A DNA stretch of 64,000 bases from Pseudomonas fluorescens (GTDB lineage Bacteria > Pseudomonadota > Gammaproteobacteria > Pseudomonadales > Pseudomonadaceae). The stretch lies in the NCBI RefSeq assembly GCF_001708445.1, contig NZ_CP015637.1, positions 3,101,001 to 3,165,000 of the forward strand, read 5' to 3'. Numbering within the stretch: position 1 is the first letter of the stretch; each line of letters starts with the position of its first letter. The position numbers and the translations under genes are program-made. Below, piece by piece: positions 44,158 through 52,986 of the stretch. A model generated the notes under the pieces. It worked only from the letters and a program-made list of their open reading frames with translations, had not been told where the DNA came from and searched no databases.

Positions 44158-45440
44158 GACGTGCTCCTTGAAATCAGTCGTTTAAAGCGGTGGTAGGCGC
44201 TGCGCCAATCGGGCTGCGTGGCCTGCGCCAACGGGCGCGGGGTTTCCACCGCCGCCTGCTGTGGCCCTTGCATGTTTTCGAGCAGCGCGGGCAGGAATTG
44301 CCAGAGGCGGTTGATGACTTCCGGGGCGGCCGCCCGTCGGGAAACGATGAGCCGCGCCACCTGGTCCCAGTGTTCACGCAACTGCTCGACGGCTTGGCAA
44401 GTGGCAGCGGAGAGGGGCCGCCTGCCAAGTTGATCGACCAGCCACTGCGGGTCCAACGTCTGGTCATGACGCAGCTGGAAGACCCGCCCGTAGGCAGGCA
44501 AGGCCGTGAATTTGCCGACTTCCAGGTCCGCTGAGCAGAAGACCGGCAGGCCGAAAGCGATTGCGCTGATTGCCAGGTGGTAACTGTGGCCCACCACGCC
44601 TGCCGAGTGCGCAATCAGTTCGGCCAGCAGCAACGGCGACGGCCAGAACGGTAGGGTGACTGCGCGGTCCAGCGGTGCCCCGAGGGCTGACGGGTGATCG
44701 CCCAGGACCGGTCCAATGGGCAGGACCAGTAATTTCACCCCGGCCAGCACATCACTGTTGCTGCGCCAAAGCGCGAGAAAGCTCTGCAAGCCTTGGGTGG
44801 CGTGTACGACCACGTAGGGGCCTGCCAGGTCGTAGCGCCTGAAAATATCGCGCAATTCAGCCGACGGGGTGTGTACATCCAGTACTTGGGCCAGACCGAA
44901 GGCCGTGTCGGGCAGTACCTTGATATCGGCATGCGCGCTCAATGTTTGCAGGGCCTTTTGTGTCAAAGCATCCCGTACCCTGACATGGGGGCTGTGCTCG
45001 ACAGCAAGCGCCAACAGCGGCCGGCCCCATTCGGGGATTTCATTGCAGTGCATGCCGGGGGCATTCCAGATCAGTGGCACGCCGTTTTGCAACGCCATCA
45101 GCGCGGGTACCAGCCAATACCCGGTGGGGTGATGGATAGACGGATCGGGCGGCAGGTAACCGTCGGCGACACACTTGTCGAATCGGATGATAAAGCCACC
45201 GCCGATCAGCGTCGCATCCATCTGGTGGGCAAGCGCAGGCAGTTCGGTCAACGAGGTCACGGCATAGGGCCATTTGCGTGCGGACTTCCGGTGATAGGAA
45301 AACCGGTGCATATTCACCGCGCCGAGGCGCCGGGCCAGCTCCGCCTCGGCAATGATCGGGAACAACAGGTCGCCGTAGTTCTCCACGTCAAATGTGCCGT
45401 GAATCGCTATCTGCCAGACGTTGTCTTTATCGTTATGCAC
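44154..45440 (-). CDS. Polysaccharide pyruvyl transferase-family protein
   Basis: 428 aa from a GTG at 45440 (AAGGA eight bases before), placed right after the Wzt stop. The start MHNDKDNVWQIAIHGTFDVE with NYGDLLFPIIAEAEL, later LIWNAPGM, VRDALTQKALQTL and GHSYHLAISAIAFGLPVFC, fits the pyruvyl transferase (CsaB/PssM-like) fold. Members add pyruvate ketals to sugars from phosphoenolpyruvate. The open frame upstream of the GTG overlaps wzt and is not protein-like. It may pyruvylate the O-chain. Confidence 0.8.
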   Translation of the reverse strand: MHNDKDNVWQIAIHGTFDVENYGDLLFPIIAEAELARRLGAVNMHRFSYHRKSARKWPYAVTSLTELPALAHQMDATLIGGGFIIRFDKCVADGYLPPDPSIHHPTGYWLVPALMALQNGVPLIWNAPGMHCNEIPEWGRPLLALAVEHSPHVRVRDALTQKALQTLSAHADIKVLPDTAFGLAQVLDVHTPSAELRDIFRRYDLAGPYVVVHATQGLQSFLALWRSNSDVLAGVKLLVLPIGPVLGDHPSALGAPLDRAVTLPFWPSPLLLAELIAHSAGVVGHSYHLAISAIAFGLPVFCSADLEVGKFTALPAYGRVFQLRHDQTLDPQWLVDQLGRRPLSAATCQAVEQLREHWDQVARLIVSRRAAAPEVINRLWQFLPALLENMQGPQQAAVETPRPLAQATQPDWRSAYHRFKRLISRSTS

Positions 45441-45457
45441 GCGAGTGGTGTCCTTGT

Positions 45458-46726
45458 TCACTGGGCTGTGGGCTCTGTAGGGGCTATCGCCTCGATACCG
45501 AGGTCGACGATGCCGAGAAAATCGCTGTCGAGCGTCAGGGTGTCGAAGGTCAGGAGCGCGACCTGTTTCTCGATCAGGTGAGCGCTTTCCTCGGTATGGC
45601 CATTCATGAGTTTCAACGTGATGTGGTACTTGCCGGCGGCAAAGCGCGAGCGGAACCTGGCCGTGAGGTGAGCCTTGCACCAACCGTCACAGGGTTGCTC
45701 GAGCACAAGGGCCAGGTTGGCACCGCCAATCACCAGCAAGCGCGGTTCCTGGATGGTGATACTCAGGCTGGGCAGCGTGATCGACTCCCGCACCCGAGCC
45801 TCGACCCTCAACTCAATCACTTCATCATGCACAAAGGTGGAGTGCAGGCTGCCGGTGTTGGTGAAGCAGGCGCTCAGAATGCCGCCTTCGTCGGTGCCGA
45901 ATGCGATGCCGTCCGCCTTGCTCAAATGCACCTTGGGCACGACGGCCACGGTATTCTCGCTGGCGCCGCGGCGCTGCTCATCACGCATATCCAGCAGGTA
46001 GCGCTCGGCAACGTCCTCGGGCCGCCCGCTGGCGCGGACTTCGCCGCCACGAAGGTAAAGCGCCCGCTTGCAGAAGCGCTTGACCATGCTCATGTCGTGG
46101 GAAACGAACAGTAATGTCGTGCCGCGCTCGGCCAGCACTTCAAGGCGCTGCAAGCACTTGAACTGAAAGGAAGCGTCGCCAACGGCGAGGGCTTCGTCGA
46201 CGATCAGGATATCGGGGTCCACCCATACGGAGACCGCGAACGCCAGGCGCATGAGCATCCCGCTGGAGTACGTCCGGGTCGGCTGGTCGATAAAGTCGCC
46301 AATGGCGGCGAAGTGGGTGATTTCGTCGAAACGTTTTTCGACCTCGGCGCGGCTGAGCCCCAATATCGCCCCGTTAAGAAAGACGTTCTCACGCCCCGTG
46401 AAATCGGGATTGAACCCGGAGCCCAGCTCAAGCAGCGCAGCAATACGGCCGTGGCACACCACGGATCCGGTGGTCGCGCCGAGCGTCCCGCAGATCAGTT
46501 GCAACAGGGTGGATTTACCGCTGCCATTGCGGCCAATGATGCCGATCGTCTCCCCCTTGAGGATGGTCAGGTCGACGTCTTTGACAGCCCATAACGGGCG
46601 GTAAAGCGGTTTACCGCCGGGCAACAGCAATTGCTTCAGCCGGTCTCGGGGTTTGTCGTATATCCGGAAGCACTTACCCAAACCTGTTATCTGTACGGCA
46701 ACCTCAGAGGACATCGGCAAATCCAT
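45458..46726 (-). CDS. wzt: O-polysaccharide ABC exporter ATPase with C-terminal binding domain
   Basis: 422 aa. The N-terminal ATPase (about residues 5-250) has Walker A GRNGSGKST, signature YSSGMLMRLAFAV, Walker B ILIVDEALAVGD and the H-loop VSHDMSM. Residues about 275-415 form a beta-sandwich of the Wzt C-terminal type, which recognises the terminal modification of the finished chain. It pairs with Wzm just upstream, overlapping its stop by 23 bases (an ATG at 46714 would overlap by 11). It exports undecaprenyl-linked polysaccharide to the periplasm. Confidence 0.93.
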   Translation of the reverse strand: MDLPMSSEVAVQITGLGKCFRIYDKPRDRLKQLLLPGGKPLYRPLWAVKDVDLTILKGETIGIIGRNGSGKSTLLQLICGTLGATTGSVVCHGRIAALLELGSGFNPDFTGRENVFLNGAILGLSRAEVEKRFDEITHFAAIGDFIDQPTRTYSSGMLMRLAFAVSVWVDPDILIVDEALAVGDASFQFKCLQRLEVLAERGTTLLFVSHDMSMVKRFCKRALYLRGGEVRASGRPEDVAERYLLDMRDEQRRGASENTVAVVPKVHLSKADGIAFGTDEGGILSACFTNTGSLHSTFVHDEVIELRVEARVRESITLPSLSITIQEPRLLVIGGANLALVLEQPCDGWCKAHLTARFRSRFAAGKYHITLKLMNGHTEESAHLIEKQVALLTFDTLTLDSDFLGIVDLGIEAIAPTEPTAQ

Positions 46727-47522
46727 TTCTCATCCACTGGAAACACTGGAAGCCCACCCACGCCACCGCACACGATGTCACCAGGCTGATCGCCCAGGAC
46801 TGCGGTTCAATGGGCACACCCCAGAACAGCACGCCGCGCGCCTGCTCGATGAGCATCGCCAGCGGATTGAGCAACAACAGCGAGCGGTACGCTTCAGGCA
46901 ATACGTTGACCGGGTAGAACACCGCCGACACGAACAACAGGGCGGTGGTGAAGGCACTCACCACTTGACCGACGTCTCGCAGGTACACCCCGAGGCCGGC
47001 CAGCAGCCATGAAATACCCATGGAAAACAGTATCAACGGCAACAACACCAGCGGCAGCAACAACGCGGTCACGGGCGGAGTGCCGATCAACAGGAAATGG
47101 AACAACAACCAGATGAGCAGGCTCGCCGTCGCGTGCAACAGGACCGAGCCGAGGGACATCCAAGGCAGTATCTCCAGGGGGAATATCACTTTCTTGACGT
47201 AGTTGGTGTTATGCAGGATCAAACTGGGCGCGCGCTGCACGCATTCCGCGAAGATGTTGAAGACCAGCAACCCTGCAAACACCAGCAGTGCGAACTCCGT
47301 ACGCGATCCGCTGCCGCCTTGCCACTGCTGCTTGAACATCACACTGAAAACCAGGGTGTACACCAGCAGCATCAGCAGGGGGTTGAGGAAAGACCACAGC
47401 ACTCCCAGTACCGAGCCCCGGTAACGGCCGAGCACATCGCGCCTGATCATCGATATCAGCAGCTCACGGTACCTCCATGGGCTGGAAAAAAAACCGCCTG
47501 ACGCCTTGATCATAGCTGGCAA
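46704..47522 (-). CDS. wzm: O-polysaccharide ABC exporter permease
   Basis: 272 aa ABC-2 type permease: amphipathic N-terminus (YRELLISMIRRDVLGRYRGS), six membrane helices (NPLLMLLVYTLVFSVMF, LLVFAGLLVFNIFAE and others) and the ABC-2 loop. ATG at 47522 or 47513. It starts the minus-strand polysaccharide operon running down to 37304 and partners Wzt. It belongs to the Wzm/TagG/KpsM family. Confidence 0.92.
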   Translation of the reverse strand: MPAMIKASGGFFSSPWRYRELLISMIRRDVLGRYRGSVLGVLWSFLNPLLMLLVYTLVFSVMFKQQWQGGSGSRTEFALLVFAGLLVFNIFAECVQRAPSLILHNTNYVKKVIFPLEILPWMSLGSVLLHATASLLIWLLFHFLLIGTPPVTALLLPLVLLPLILFSMGISWLLAGLGVYLRDVGQVVSAFTTALLFVSAVFYPVNVLPEAYRSLLLLNPLAMLIEQARGVLFWGVPIEPQSWAISLVTSCAVAWVGFQCFQWMRNGFADVL

Positions 47523-47626
47523 GTCGTGTCCCTAATATGGCGTGCGTTGTTCGGGGTCATCAAAGGTATGGCCTGGAGAGAGGGCGGTAATCGACTAAAA
47601 GTAGTTCATAAAAGGAAATACACAAG

Positions 47627-48583
47627 ATGACGCGCGTAACCGATAGGGAATTCAATGCCGCTCTACCGGTGATGCAGAAACTGCTGTGGGGACACCAGCA
47701 AGACCGAGAACGACTGCAAGCGCTCGGGATTAACCTGATTCCGGTTAATTTCTATTCGAATACACCCTCTATCGCCGAGACGCTGAGCGCCTACGAGTAC
47801 ACGGAGTCAACACCGCCTTATTTGAACTGCGGGATATTCGAGCCGGAAAACCTGCGGGCTGAACTGCTCGAACTGTTGCCTTACTCACAGGACTTCACGC
47901 CGGCCCATGCCGGGAATATGGACACCTGTCGTTCGTACTTCTGGGAAAACGGCCAGTTCATGTACAGCGATGCCATGTCTTACTACGCGTATATCCGGCG
48001 TATACGCCCGAAGAACATTGTCGAGATCGGCAGTGGCTTTTCCTCGCTGATTGCCTTGGAAGCCTTGGGTCATAACGGCATGGGCCGCTTGCGCTGTATC
48101 GAACCGTTTCCGCGTCCCTTCATCACTGCACTCGGCCAGGAGGGCGCGCTGGACCTGCACACACAACGCGCTCAAGACGTGACCGCCGACACCCTGAATG
48201 CGATGCTCGAAGACGGCGATATCCTGTTCATCGACTCCACGCATACGGTCAAGACCGGCAGCGATTGTGCGCACATCTACCTGCGCTTATTGCCGCGGAT
48301 CACGCGCAAAATCACGGTGCATGTCCATGACATCTTCCTGCCGTTCGGCCTGCCGCAGCACTGGGCGATCGATCATCAGATCTATTGGACCGAACAGTAT
48401 CTGCTGCTTGCGCTGCTGATCGATAACCCGCGGACCAAGCTGCTGTTCGGCAGCGCCTACCACAAGCATTTCAATGACCAACTGCTCACGGAATTGATGC
48501 GGGGTCGCTGCGAAAGCGGCGGCGCCAGTTTCTGGTTCGAGTACGACGGGCGCAGTCAGCGTGCCGCCGACACGACGCCCTGA
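47627..48583 (+). CDS. Class I SAM-dependent methyltransferase
   Basis: 318 aa. Motif I IVEIGSGFSSLIALEAL (about residues 127-143) is the SAM-binding loop, followed by the acidic RCIEPFPRPF and LFIDSTHTVKTGSDC, which matches the Methyltransf_24 pattern. The N-terminal 110 residues are of unknown fold. It is divergent from wzm. Methylation often caps O-chains recognised by Wzt, so a role in chain termination or sugar O-methylation is possible; this is inference from location. Confidence 0.78.
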   Translation: MTRVTDREFNAALPVMQKLLWGHQQDRERLQALGINLIPVNFYSNTPSIAETLSAYEYTESTPPYLNCGIFEPENLRAELLELLPYSQDFTPAHAGNMDTCRSYFWENGQFMYSDAMSYYAYIRRIRPKNIVEIGSGFSSLIALEALGHNGMGRLRCIEPFPRPFITALGQEGALDLHTQRAQDVTADTLNAMLEDGDILFIDSTHTVKTGSDCAHIYLRLLPRITRKITVHVHDIFLPFGLPQHWAIDHQIYWTEQYLLLALLIDNPRTKLLFGSAYHKHFNDQLLTELMRGRCESGGASFWFEYDGRSQRAADTTP

Positions 48584-48592
48584 GCCGGCCGC

Positions 48593-49495
48593 CTATTCAA
48601 CAGGCCCTTGCAGCCAACTCAAGCGACAGGCATTACCCCCACCTTTCTTGGCCTGATACATCGCGTCGTCCGCCCGCGCCAGCAGCTGTTCGACACACGC
48701 GCCATCCGCCGGGTAGCGGCTGATGCCCACGCTGATGTGGGTGCTCACCCGATGGCTGTCGATCATGAACGGCTGGTCGATCGCGGCGATCAGCTTGCCG
48801 GCCAACCCTTCGACCTGTTCGGCCTGGTCCATGCCATTGATCAGCACCGCGAACTCGTCGCCACTCAGCCGGCACACCACGTCAGACCGGCGTACGGTCT
48901 GGCCGAGGCGTTCGGCCACGGCAATCAACAGTTTGTCGCCGCAGACATGGCCCAACGTGTCATTGACCGATTTGAAATGGTCCACATCGATGAACATCAA
49001 CGCCAGGGCCCGACGCTGCTTTGCCGCATGCTTGATCGCTTGATCGAGCAGGTTCGTGAACAGGTTGCGGTTAGGCAAGCCGGTGAGGGCGTCGTGGAAC
49101 GCCAGGTGTTGCATGTAGGCACGCTCTTCGTCCATGACGTTGAAGTTGTGCAGGATGGCGATGAAATGCGTCACCACCCCGTGGGGATCGAGGACCGGGG
49201 TAATGACCTGGTTGACCGTACAACTGCCGCCATCCTTGCGGCGCTCGACCATCTCGCCTTGCCAGGTCACGCCGGCGAGGATGGTCATCCACAGTTCTCG
49301 ATAGAACGTGGTGGTGTGCCGGCCGGAGGTCAGCAGGTGAGGGGTTTTCCCCACCAGTTCCGGCTTGGAGTAGCCGCTGAGCAGGCAGAACGCCTTATTG
49401 ATCCAGACGATGCAACCTGTGCGCTCGGTGATCAATACCGGGTTCGTCGCAGCGTCCAATGCCCTGACCAATACTTGCTGATCTTCGTGGTTCAT
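48593..49495 (-). CDS. Diguanylate cyclase with PAS domain
   Basis: 300 aa from the ATG at 49495 (GGAGGGGG upstream). A PAS domain (LDAATNPVLITERTGCIVWINKAF, PAC-type YRELWMTILAGVTWQGEM) is followed by a GGDEF domain: DALTGLPNRNLFTNLL, MFIDVDHFKSVNDTLGH and CRLSGDEFAVLI. The active-site motif is SGDEF, a common functional variant of GGDEF. No EAL domain follows, and no RxxD inhibitory site is evident at the usual place. It probably makes c-di-GMP in response to a cytoplasmic PAS signal. It converges with the methyltransferase gene. Confidence 0.85.
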   Translation of the reverse strand: MNHEDQQVLVRALDAATNPVLITERTGCIVWINKAFCLLSGYSKPELVGKTPHLLTSGRHTTTFYRELWMTILAGVTWQGEMVERRKDGGSCTVNQVITPVLDPHGVVTHFIAILHNFNVMDEERAYMQHLAFHDALTGLPNRNLFTNLLDQAIKHAAKQRRALALMFIDVDHFKSVNDTLGHVCGDKLLIAVAERLGQTVRRSDVVCRLSGDEFAVLINGMDQAEQVEGLAGKLIAAIDQPFMIDSHRVSTHISVGISRYPADGACVEQLLARADDAMYQAKKGGGNACRLSWLQGPVE

Positions 49496-49565
49496 TGCCC
49501 CCTCCGATACCGCCAATGATGCCGTAGGCCCTGATTCAGGCTAGGGGCAAAGCACCAGGCTGCGG

Positions 49566-49579
49566 TTGATCAACATCAA
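49566..49579. promoter_or_regulatory. ANR/FNR box, perfect consensus
   Basis: TTGATCAACATCAA matches TTGAT-N4-ATCAA exactly, 127 bp before the first universal stress gene. A weaker box CTGACAAAGATCAA at 49620-49633 lies closer to the start. This indicates oxygen-limited activation. Confidence 0.8.
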
Positions 49580-49705
49580 CTTTTATCGGCCCCTGTCCAG
49601 CGAAAAAGCCGGCGTGAAACTGACAAAGATCAATCGATGGCGCCTCGAAACGCTCACTCTGTAGGTCTAGTCACGTCGTGAAATGACCGCGCGCCGAGGT
49701 GCCCC

Positions 49706-50620
49706 ATGTTGCAGCCCCAACGTTTACTGTTGATTGCCCCTTCCGCCATGACGCACACACCGGCGTTCGATCGTGCCGCCGCACTGGCGCGCGCGATGCA
49801 CCTGCCGTTGCACATCGTGGCATTCGACTATTTGCAGGCCCTGGCGGTCGCGGGCCTGTTCGCCCCCGAACAGATCAGCAAGGCCCGCGAAGGCTACCTG
49901 GACGCACACCGTCACTGGCTGGCCGAGCAAGCCGGGCAGATGAGCAAACACGGGGTGGTGGTCACCAGCGAGGTGGTGTGGGTGCAGCATCCCTATGAGG
50001 AAATCCTGCACTTCGTCAACGAAATGTCGCTGGCCCTGATCATCAAGGATGCCGAGCAAGTGCCGGCGTTGAAACGGGTGTTCTTTACCCCGCTGGACTG
50101 GCAACTGCTGCGCGACTGCCCGGTGCCCGTGCACCTGGTCACCGATTCACGCCATCCGCTGCCACGCAAGGTGCTGGCGATTGTCGACGTGTTGCGCAGT
50201 GAGGAACAGGACCAGGTGTTTAACGACCAGATCGTTGAAGCCGCGGTCAAGCTCGCGGCCCAGTGTGAGGCGCAGTTGGAATTGCTGCATGTGTATGACT
50301 GGGCCGCGGTGTACGCCAAGGACATGGGCTTTGGCGCGGTTCCCCTGGCGGCCGGGCTCTATGAGGCGCTCAACGAAGCGCAGCACGAAGCCTTCTCGTC
50401 CCTGGCCGAGCGCCAGGGCATTCCGGTTGAACGGCGCCACTTTATCGAAGGCGTACCGCTGTTCAACATCTGCGACTTCGCCCACACGCATCAGAGCGAC
50501 ATTATCGTGATGGGGACCGTGCAGCACTGGGGGTTGGACAAACTGCTCGGCACCACCGCCGAGAGCCTGCTGCAACGCGCGCCCTGCAGTGTGTGGGCGA
50601 TTAAACCCGCACGGGGTTGA
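49706..50620 (+). CDS. Tandem-domain universal stress protein
   Basis: 304 aa made of two UspA domains. The first starts RLLLIAPSAMTHTPAFDRAAA; the second carries the nucleotide-type loop GTVQHWGLDKLLGTTAESLL with the G-x2-x9-G-x-(S/T) pattern. In pseudomonads such proteins support anaerobic survival and are induced by ANR, in line with the boxes at 49566 and 49620. A similar gene follows in tandem, 47 bp away. Note the close similarity of its N-terminus to the protein at 59668. Confidence 0.9.
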   Translation: MLQPQRLLLIAPSAMTHTPAFDRAAALARAMHLPLHIVAFDYLQALAVAGLFAPEQISKAREGYLDAHRHWLAEQAGQMSKHGVVVTSEVVWVQHPYEEILHFVNEMSLALIIKDAEQVPALKRVFFTPLDWQLLRDCPVPVHLVTDSRHPLPRKVLAIVDVLRSEEQDQVFNDQIVEAAVKLAAQCEAQLELLHVYDWAAVYAKDMGFGAVPLAAGLYEALNEAQHEAFSSLAERQGIPVERRHFIEGVPLFNICDFAHTHQSDIIVMGTVQHWGLDKLLGTTAESLLQRAPCSVWAIKPARG

Positions 50621-50667
50621 GCCATTGAACCCGCCGCCTATTTGGTCGGCGCCCGAAGAGGTGTGAA

Positions 50668-51588
50668 ATGAGCCAGTACCAACGTCTGCTGCTGATCACT
50701 GATCGCACGCTGTATCACTCCCCGGCTCTGCTCCGGGCGGTGTCACTGGCCAAGGCGTGTAACGCGACCCTCGATGTGCGGGCGTTCATCGAACCCGCGC
50801 CGATTATCCACTTGTGGGAGGAGCGCGTGGACGAGTCGGTATATCAGGACTACCTGAGCCGCTATCGCCACTGGTTGGTCGAAGAAATCCAGCGCCTGGG
50901 CGGCACAGCGCTGAAGGTCTCGGTGGAACTGGTATTCACCACCCACCCCTTGCTCGACATCCTGCGCACCGTCGCTGACTTGAACCCGGACCTGGTGATC
51001 AAGGATGTGAAGCTCGAACCCCTGCTCAAACGCGTGTTTATCACCCCCCTTGACTGCCAACTGCTGCGTGAGTGCGCAACGCCGCTGCACCTGGTGAGCG
51101 AGGCCCGCTATGGCTTGCCCCACCGCGTAGTGGCAGCGGTTGATCCGTTCGATCCCGACACGCAGATCAGCGGCTTGAATGACACCATCATTCAGTGCGC
51201 CTACGCCCTGGCCCTGCAATGCGATGCGCCGTTGCACCTGTTGTACGCCTACGACCTGTCGCCCGCGTTCAATGGTGACGCGCCGCTGGTGATGGGCGGC
51301 TGGAGCGTGGACTTCGTCGAAGAGTTGCGCCAGTCCCTGCATCAGGCGTTCGTGTCGTTGGCCGACCGCTATGGGGTGCCACCGGAGCGGCGGCACTTTG
51401 TCATGGGCCAACCGGTGCCGGTGATCCAGGAGTTTGTCGAACAGTACCTGGCGGATGTAGTGGTCATGGGCACCGTTCACCGGGTCGGGCTCGACCGACT
51501 GATGGGCAGCAACACCGAACGCGCTTTGTATTCGGTACCGGGCAGCATTCTGGCGATCAGGCAGCCGCCAGCCAGCATCGACGGGTAG
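50668..51588 (+). CDS. Tandem-domain universal stress protein
   Basis: 306 aa with two UspA domains: QRLLLITDRTLYHSPALLRA in domain 1 and VVMGTVHRVGLDRLMGSNTERAL in domain 2. AGGTGTGAAATG with AAGAGG just upstream gives a moderate ribosome binding site. It lies on the same transcript direction as the preceding Usp gene and probably shares its ANR-dependent promoter. Molecular role unknown beyond ATP-type ligand binding and anaerobic survival in relatives. Confidence 0.9.
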   Translation: MSQYQRLLLITDRTLYHSPALLRAVSLAKACNATLDVRAFIEPAPIIHLWEERVDESVYQDYLSRYRHWLVEEIQRLGGTALKVSVELVFTTHPLLDILRTVADLNPDLVIKDVKLEPLLKRVFITPLDCQLLRECATPLHLVSEARYGLPHRVVAAVDPFDPDTQISGLNDTIIQCAYALALQCDAPLHLLYAYDLSPAFNGDAPLVMGGWSVDFVEELRQSLHQAFVSLADRYGVPPERRHFVMGQPVPVIQEFVEQYLADVVVMGTVHRVGLDRLMGSNTERALYSVPGSILAIRQPPASIDG

Positions 51589-51604
51589 GGCGACTGTCCA
51601 CTTG

Positions 51605-51618
51605 TTGACGAAGATCAG
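51605..51618. promoter_or_regulatory. ANR-like box before lipoprotein gene
   Basis: TTGACGAAGATCAG matches TTGAT-N4-ATCAA at eight of ten positions and lies 77 bp before the ATG at 51695, a workable distance for class II or III activation. Confidence 0.5.
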
Positions 51619-51694
51619 AGGGACACAGGCCCAGCACCAGATACTGGAAACGAATGCCGCTGATCGATCAATGACCTGAAACGAGGGATGCACC

Positions 51695-51949
51695 GTGAAC
51701 AAATACCTGTCCATTTCACTGCTGGCAGTATTGCTGGCAACCTCCGCCGGCTGCAGTCATCAAGCCGCCAAAACGTTTGATGCGCGCCTGGAAGCCGCGG
51801 AAAACAAGGCCGCCACGGCGCGCCTGCGCGCGAATGAAGCCTACCTCAAGGCCGAACAGGCGGCGGCGTTGGCCAGCCAGGCCCAGCGCACTGCGGACGA
51901 AGCCAATGAACGGGCGATCCGCATGCTGACGACCGCCACCAGGAAATAG
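51695..51949 (+). CDS. Lpp/OprI-like alanine-zipper lipoprotein
   Basis: 84 aa. Signal peptide with lipobox SAGC (Cys at residue 20), then a single alpha-helix with heptads rich in Ala ([40 protein letters not shown]). It resembles OprI/Lpp, which trimerises and links outer membrane to peptidoglycan, but the terminal Lys context (TTATRK) differs slightly. An ANR-like box 77 bp upstream suggests induction at low oxygen, unlike the constitutive major lipoprotein. Confidence 0.82.
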   Translation: MNKYLSISLLAVLLATSAGCSHQAAKTFDARLEAAENKAATARLRANEAYLKAEQAAALASQAQRTADEANERAIRMLTTATRK

Positions 51950-51987
51950 CCGGCGCGGCCTGTGTTCGGCGGCCGGCGCGCCGCCGT

Positions 51988-52971
51988 TCATGGCGTCAGC
52001 ACGATCGCGCCGTTGAACTGCCCCGAACGCAAATGCGCCAAGGCTTGATTGGCCTCCTCCAGGGCAAAGCGGGTGATGTCGCAATGCACGGGCGTGTGCT
52101 GCAAGGTTTCGAAAAATGCCGCACCGTCGTGCCGCGTCAGGTTGGCCACCGAACGAACGCTGCGCTCGCCCCACAGCAACCGATAGGGAAAGGCCGGAAT
52201 ATCGCTCATGTGGATCCCGGCGCAAATCACACAGCCGCCTTTCACGGTGGCCGCCAACGCCAGCGGGACCAAGGCGCCGACGGGGGCGAAAATCAGGCTG
52301 GCATCCAGCAGGTGAGGAGGGGCCTGGTCCGAAGGGCCGGCCCACACCGCGCCCAGGGAGCGGGCATACGCCTGGCCGGCGCTGTCATCCGGGCGGGTGA
52401 ACGCGTACACGGTTTGCCCACGGCCCAGGGCGACCTGAATCGCCAGGTGCGCCGCCGCACCGAAGCCGTAAAGCCCCAGGTGGCGGGCGTCGGCAGCCAT
52501 CTGCAAGGCGCGAAAGCCAATCAGCCCGGCACACAACAACGGCGCAGCTTGAACATCGGAAAGGTCGGCGGGAATCGGCAGGCAAAAGCGTGGGTCAGCC
52601 AGCGTGTATTCGGCGTAACCGCCGTCCAGCTGGCAACCGGTGAACTGCGCCCGATCGCAAAGGTTTTCGCGGCCGCTGCGACAGAAGTCACAGGTGCCAC
52701 ACGTCCAGCCTAGCCAGGGCACCCCCACGCGCCGGCCGATCCAACCCACGTCAACAGCAGCGCCCACGGCGGTCACTTCTCCGACAATTTCATGGCCTGG
52801 CACCCGTGGCAGTTGCGCTTGCGGCAACTCACCGTCCACCAGGTGCAGGTCGGTACGGCACACGCCACAGGCCAGCACCTTGATCAACAGTTGCCCGGCG
52901 GCAGGCGTCGGGATCGGCCGTTGCTCAAGTTGCAACGGCTGGCCGGGGGTGTGCAGGACCATGGCACGCAT
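51988..52971 (-). CDS. Zinc-dependent alcohol dehydrogenase
   Basis: 327 aa medium-chain dehydrogenase. Catalytic zinc ligands: Cys in ACGVCRTDLH and His-Glu in VPGHEIVGEV. Structural zinc cysteines lie in CGTCDFCRSGRENLC. The Rossmann region LGLYGFGAAAHLAIQVA (G-x-G-x2-A) binds NAD(P). It resembles AdhA-type enzymes that make or oxidise ethanol in low oxygen. It follows the FNR-type regulator gene by 15 bp on the same strand, so it is co-transcribed with it. Confidence 0.88.
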   Translation of the reverse strand: MRAMVLHTPGQPLQLEQRPIPTPAAGQLLIKVLACGVCRTDLHLVDGELPQAQLPRVPGHEIVGEVTAVGAAVDVGWIGRRVGVPWLGWTCGTCDFCRSGRENLCDRAQFTGCQLDGGYAEYTLADPRFCLPIPADLSDVQAAPLLCAGLIGFRALQMAADARHLGLYGFGAAAHLAIQVALGRGQTVYAFTRPDDSAGQAYARSLGAVWAGPSDQAPPHLLDASLIFAPVGALVPLALAATVKGGCVICAGIHMSDIPAFPYRLLWGERSVRSVANLTRHDGAAFFETLQHTPVHCDITRFALEEANQALAHLRSGQFNGAIVLTP

Positions 52972-52986
52972 GACGCATCTCCAGCG

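Noticed and set aside
48608..49519. A 303-codon plus-strand frame opposite the diguanylate cyclase
   Set aside because: It is a mirror of PAS-GGDEF coding sequence with low-complexity residues and no binding site.
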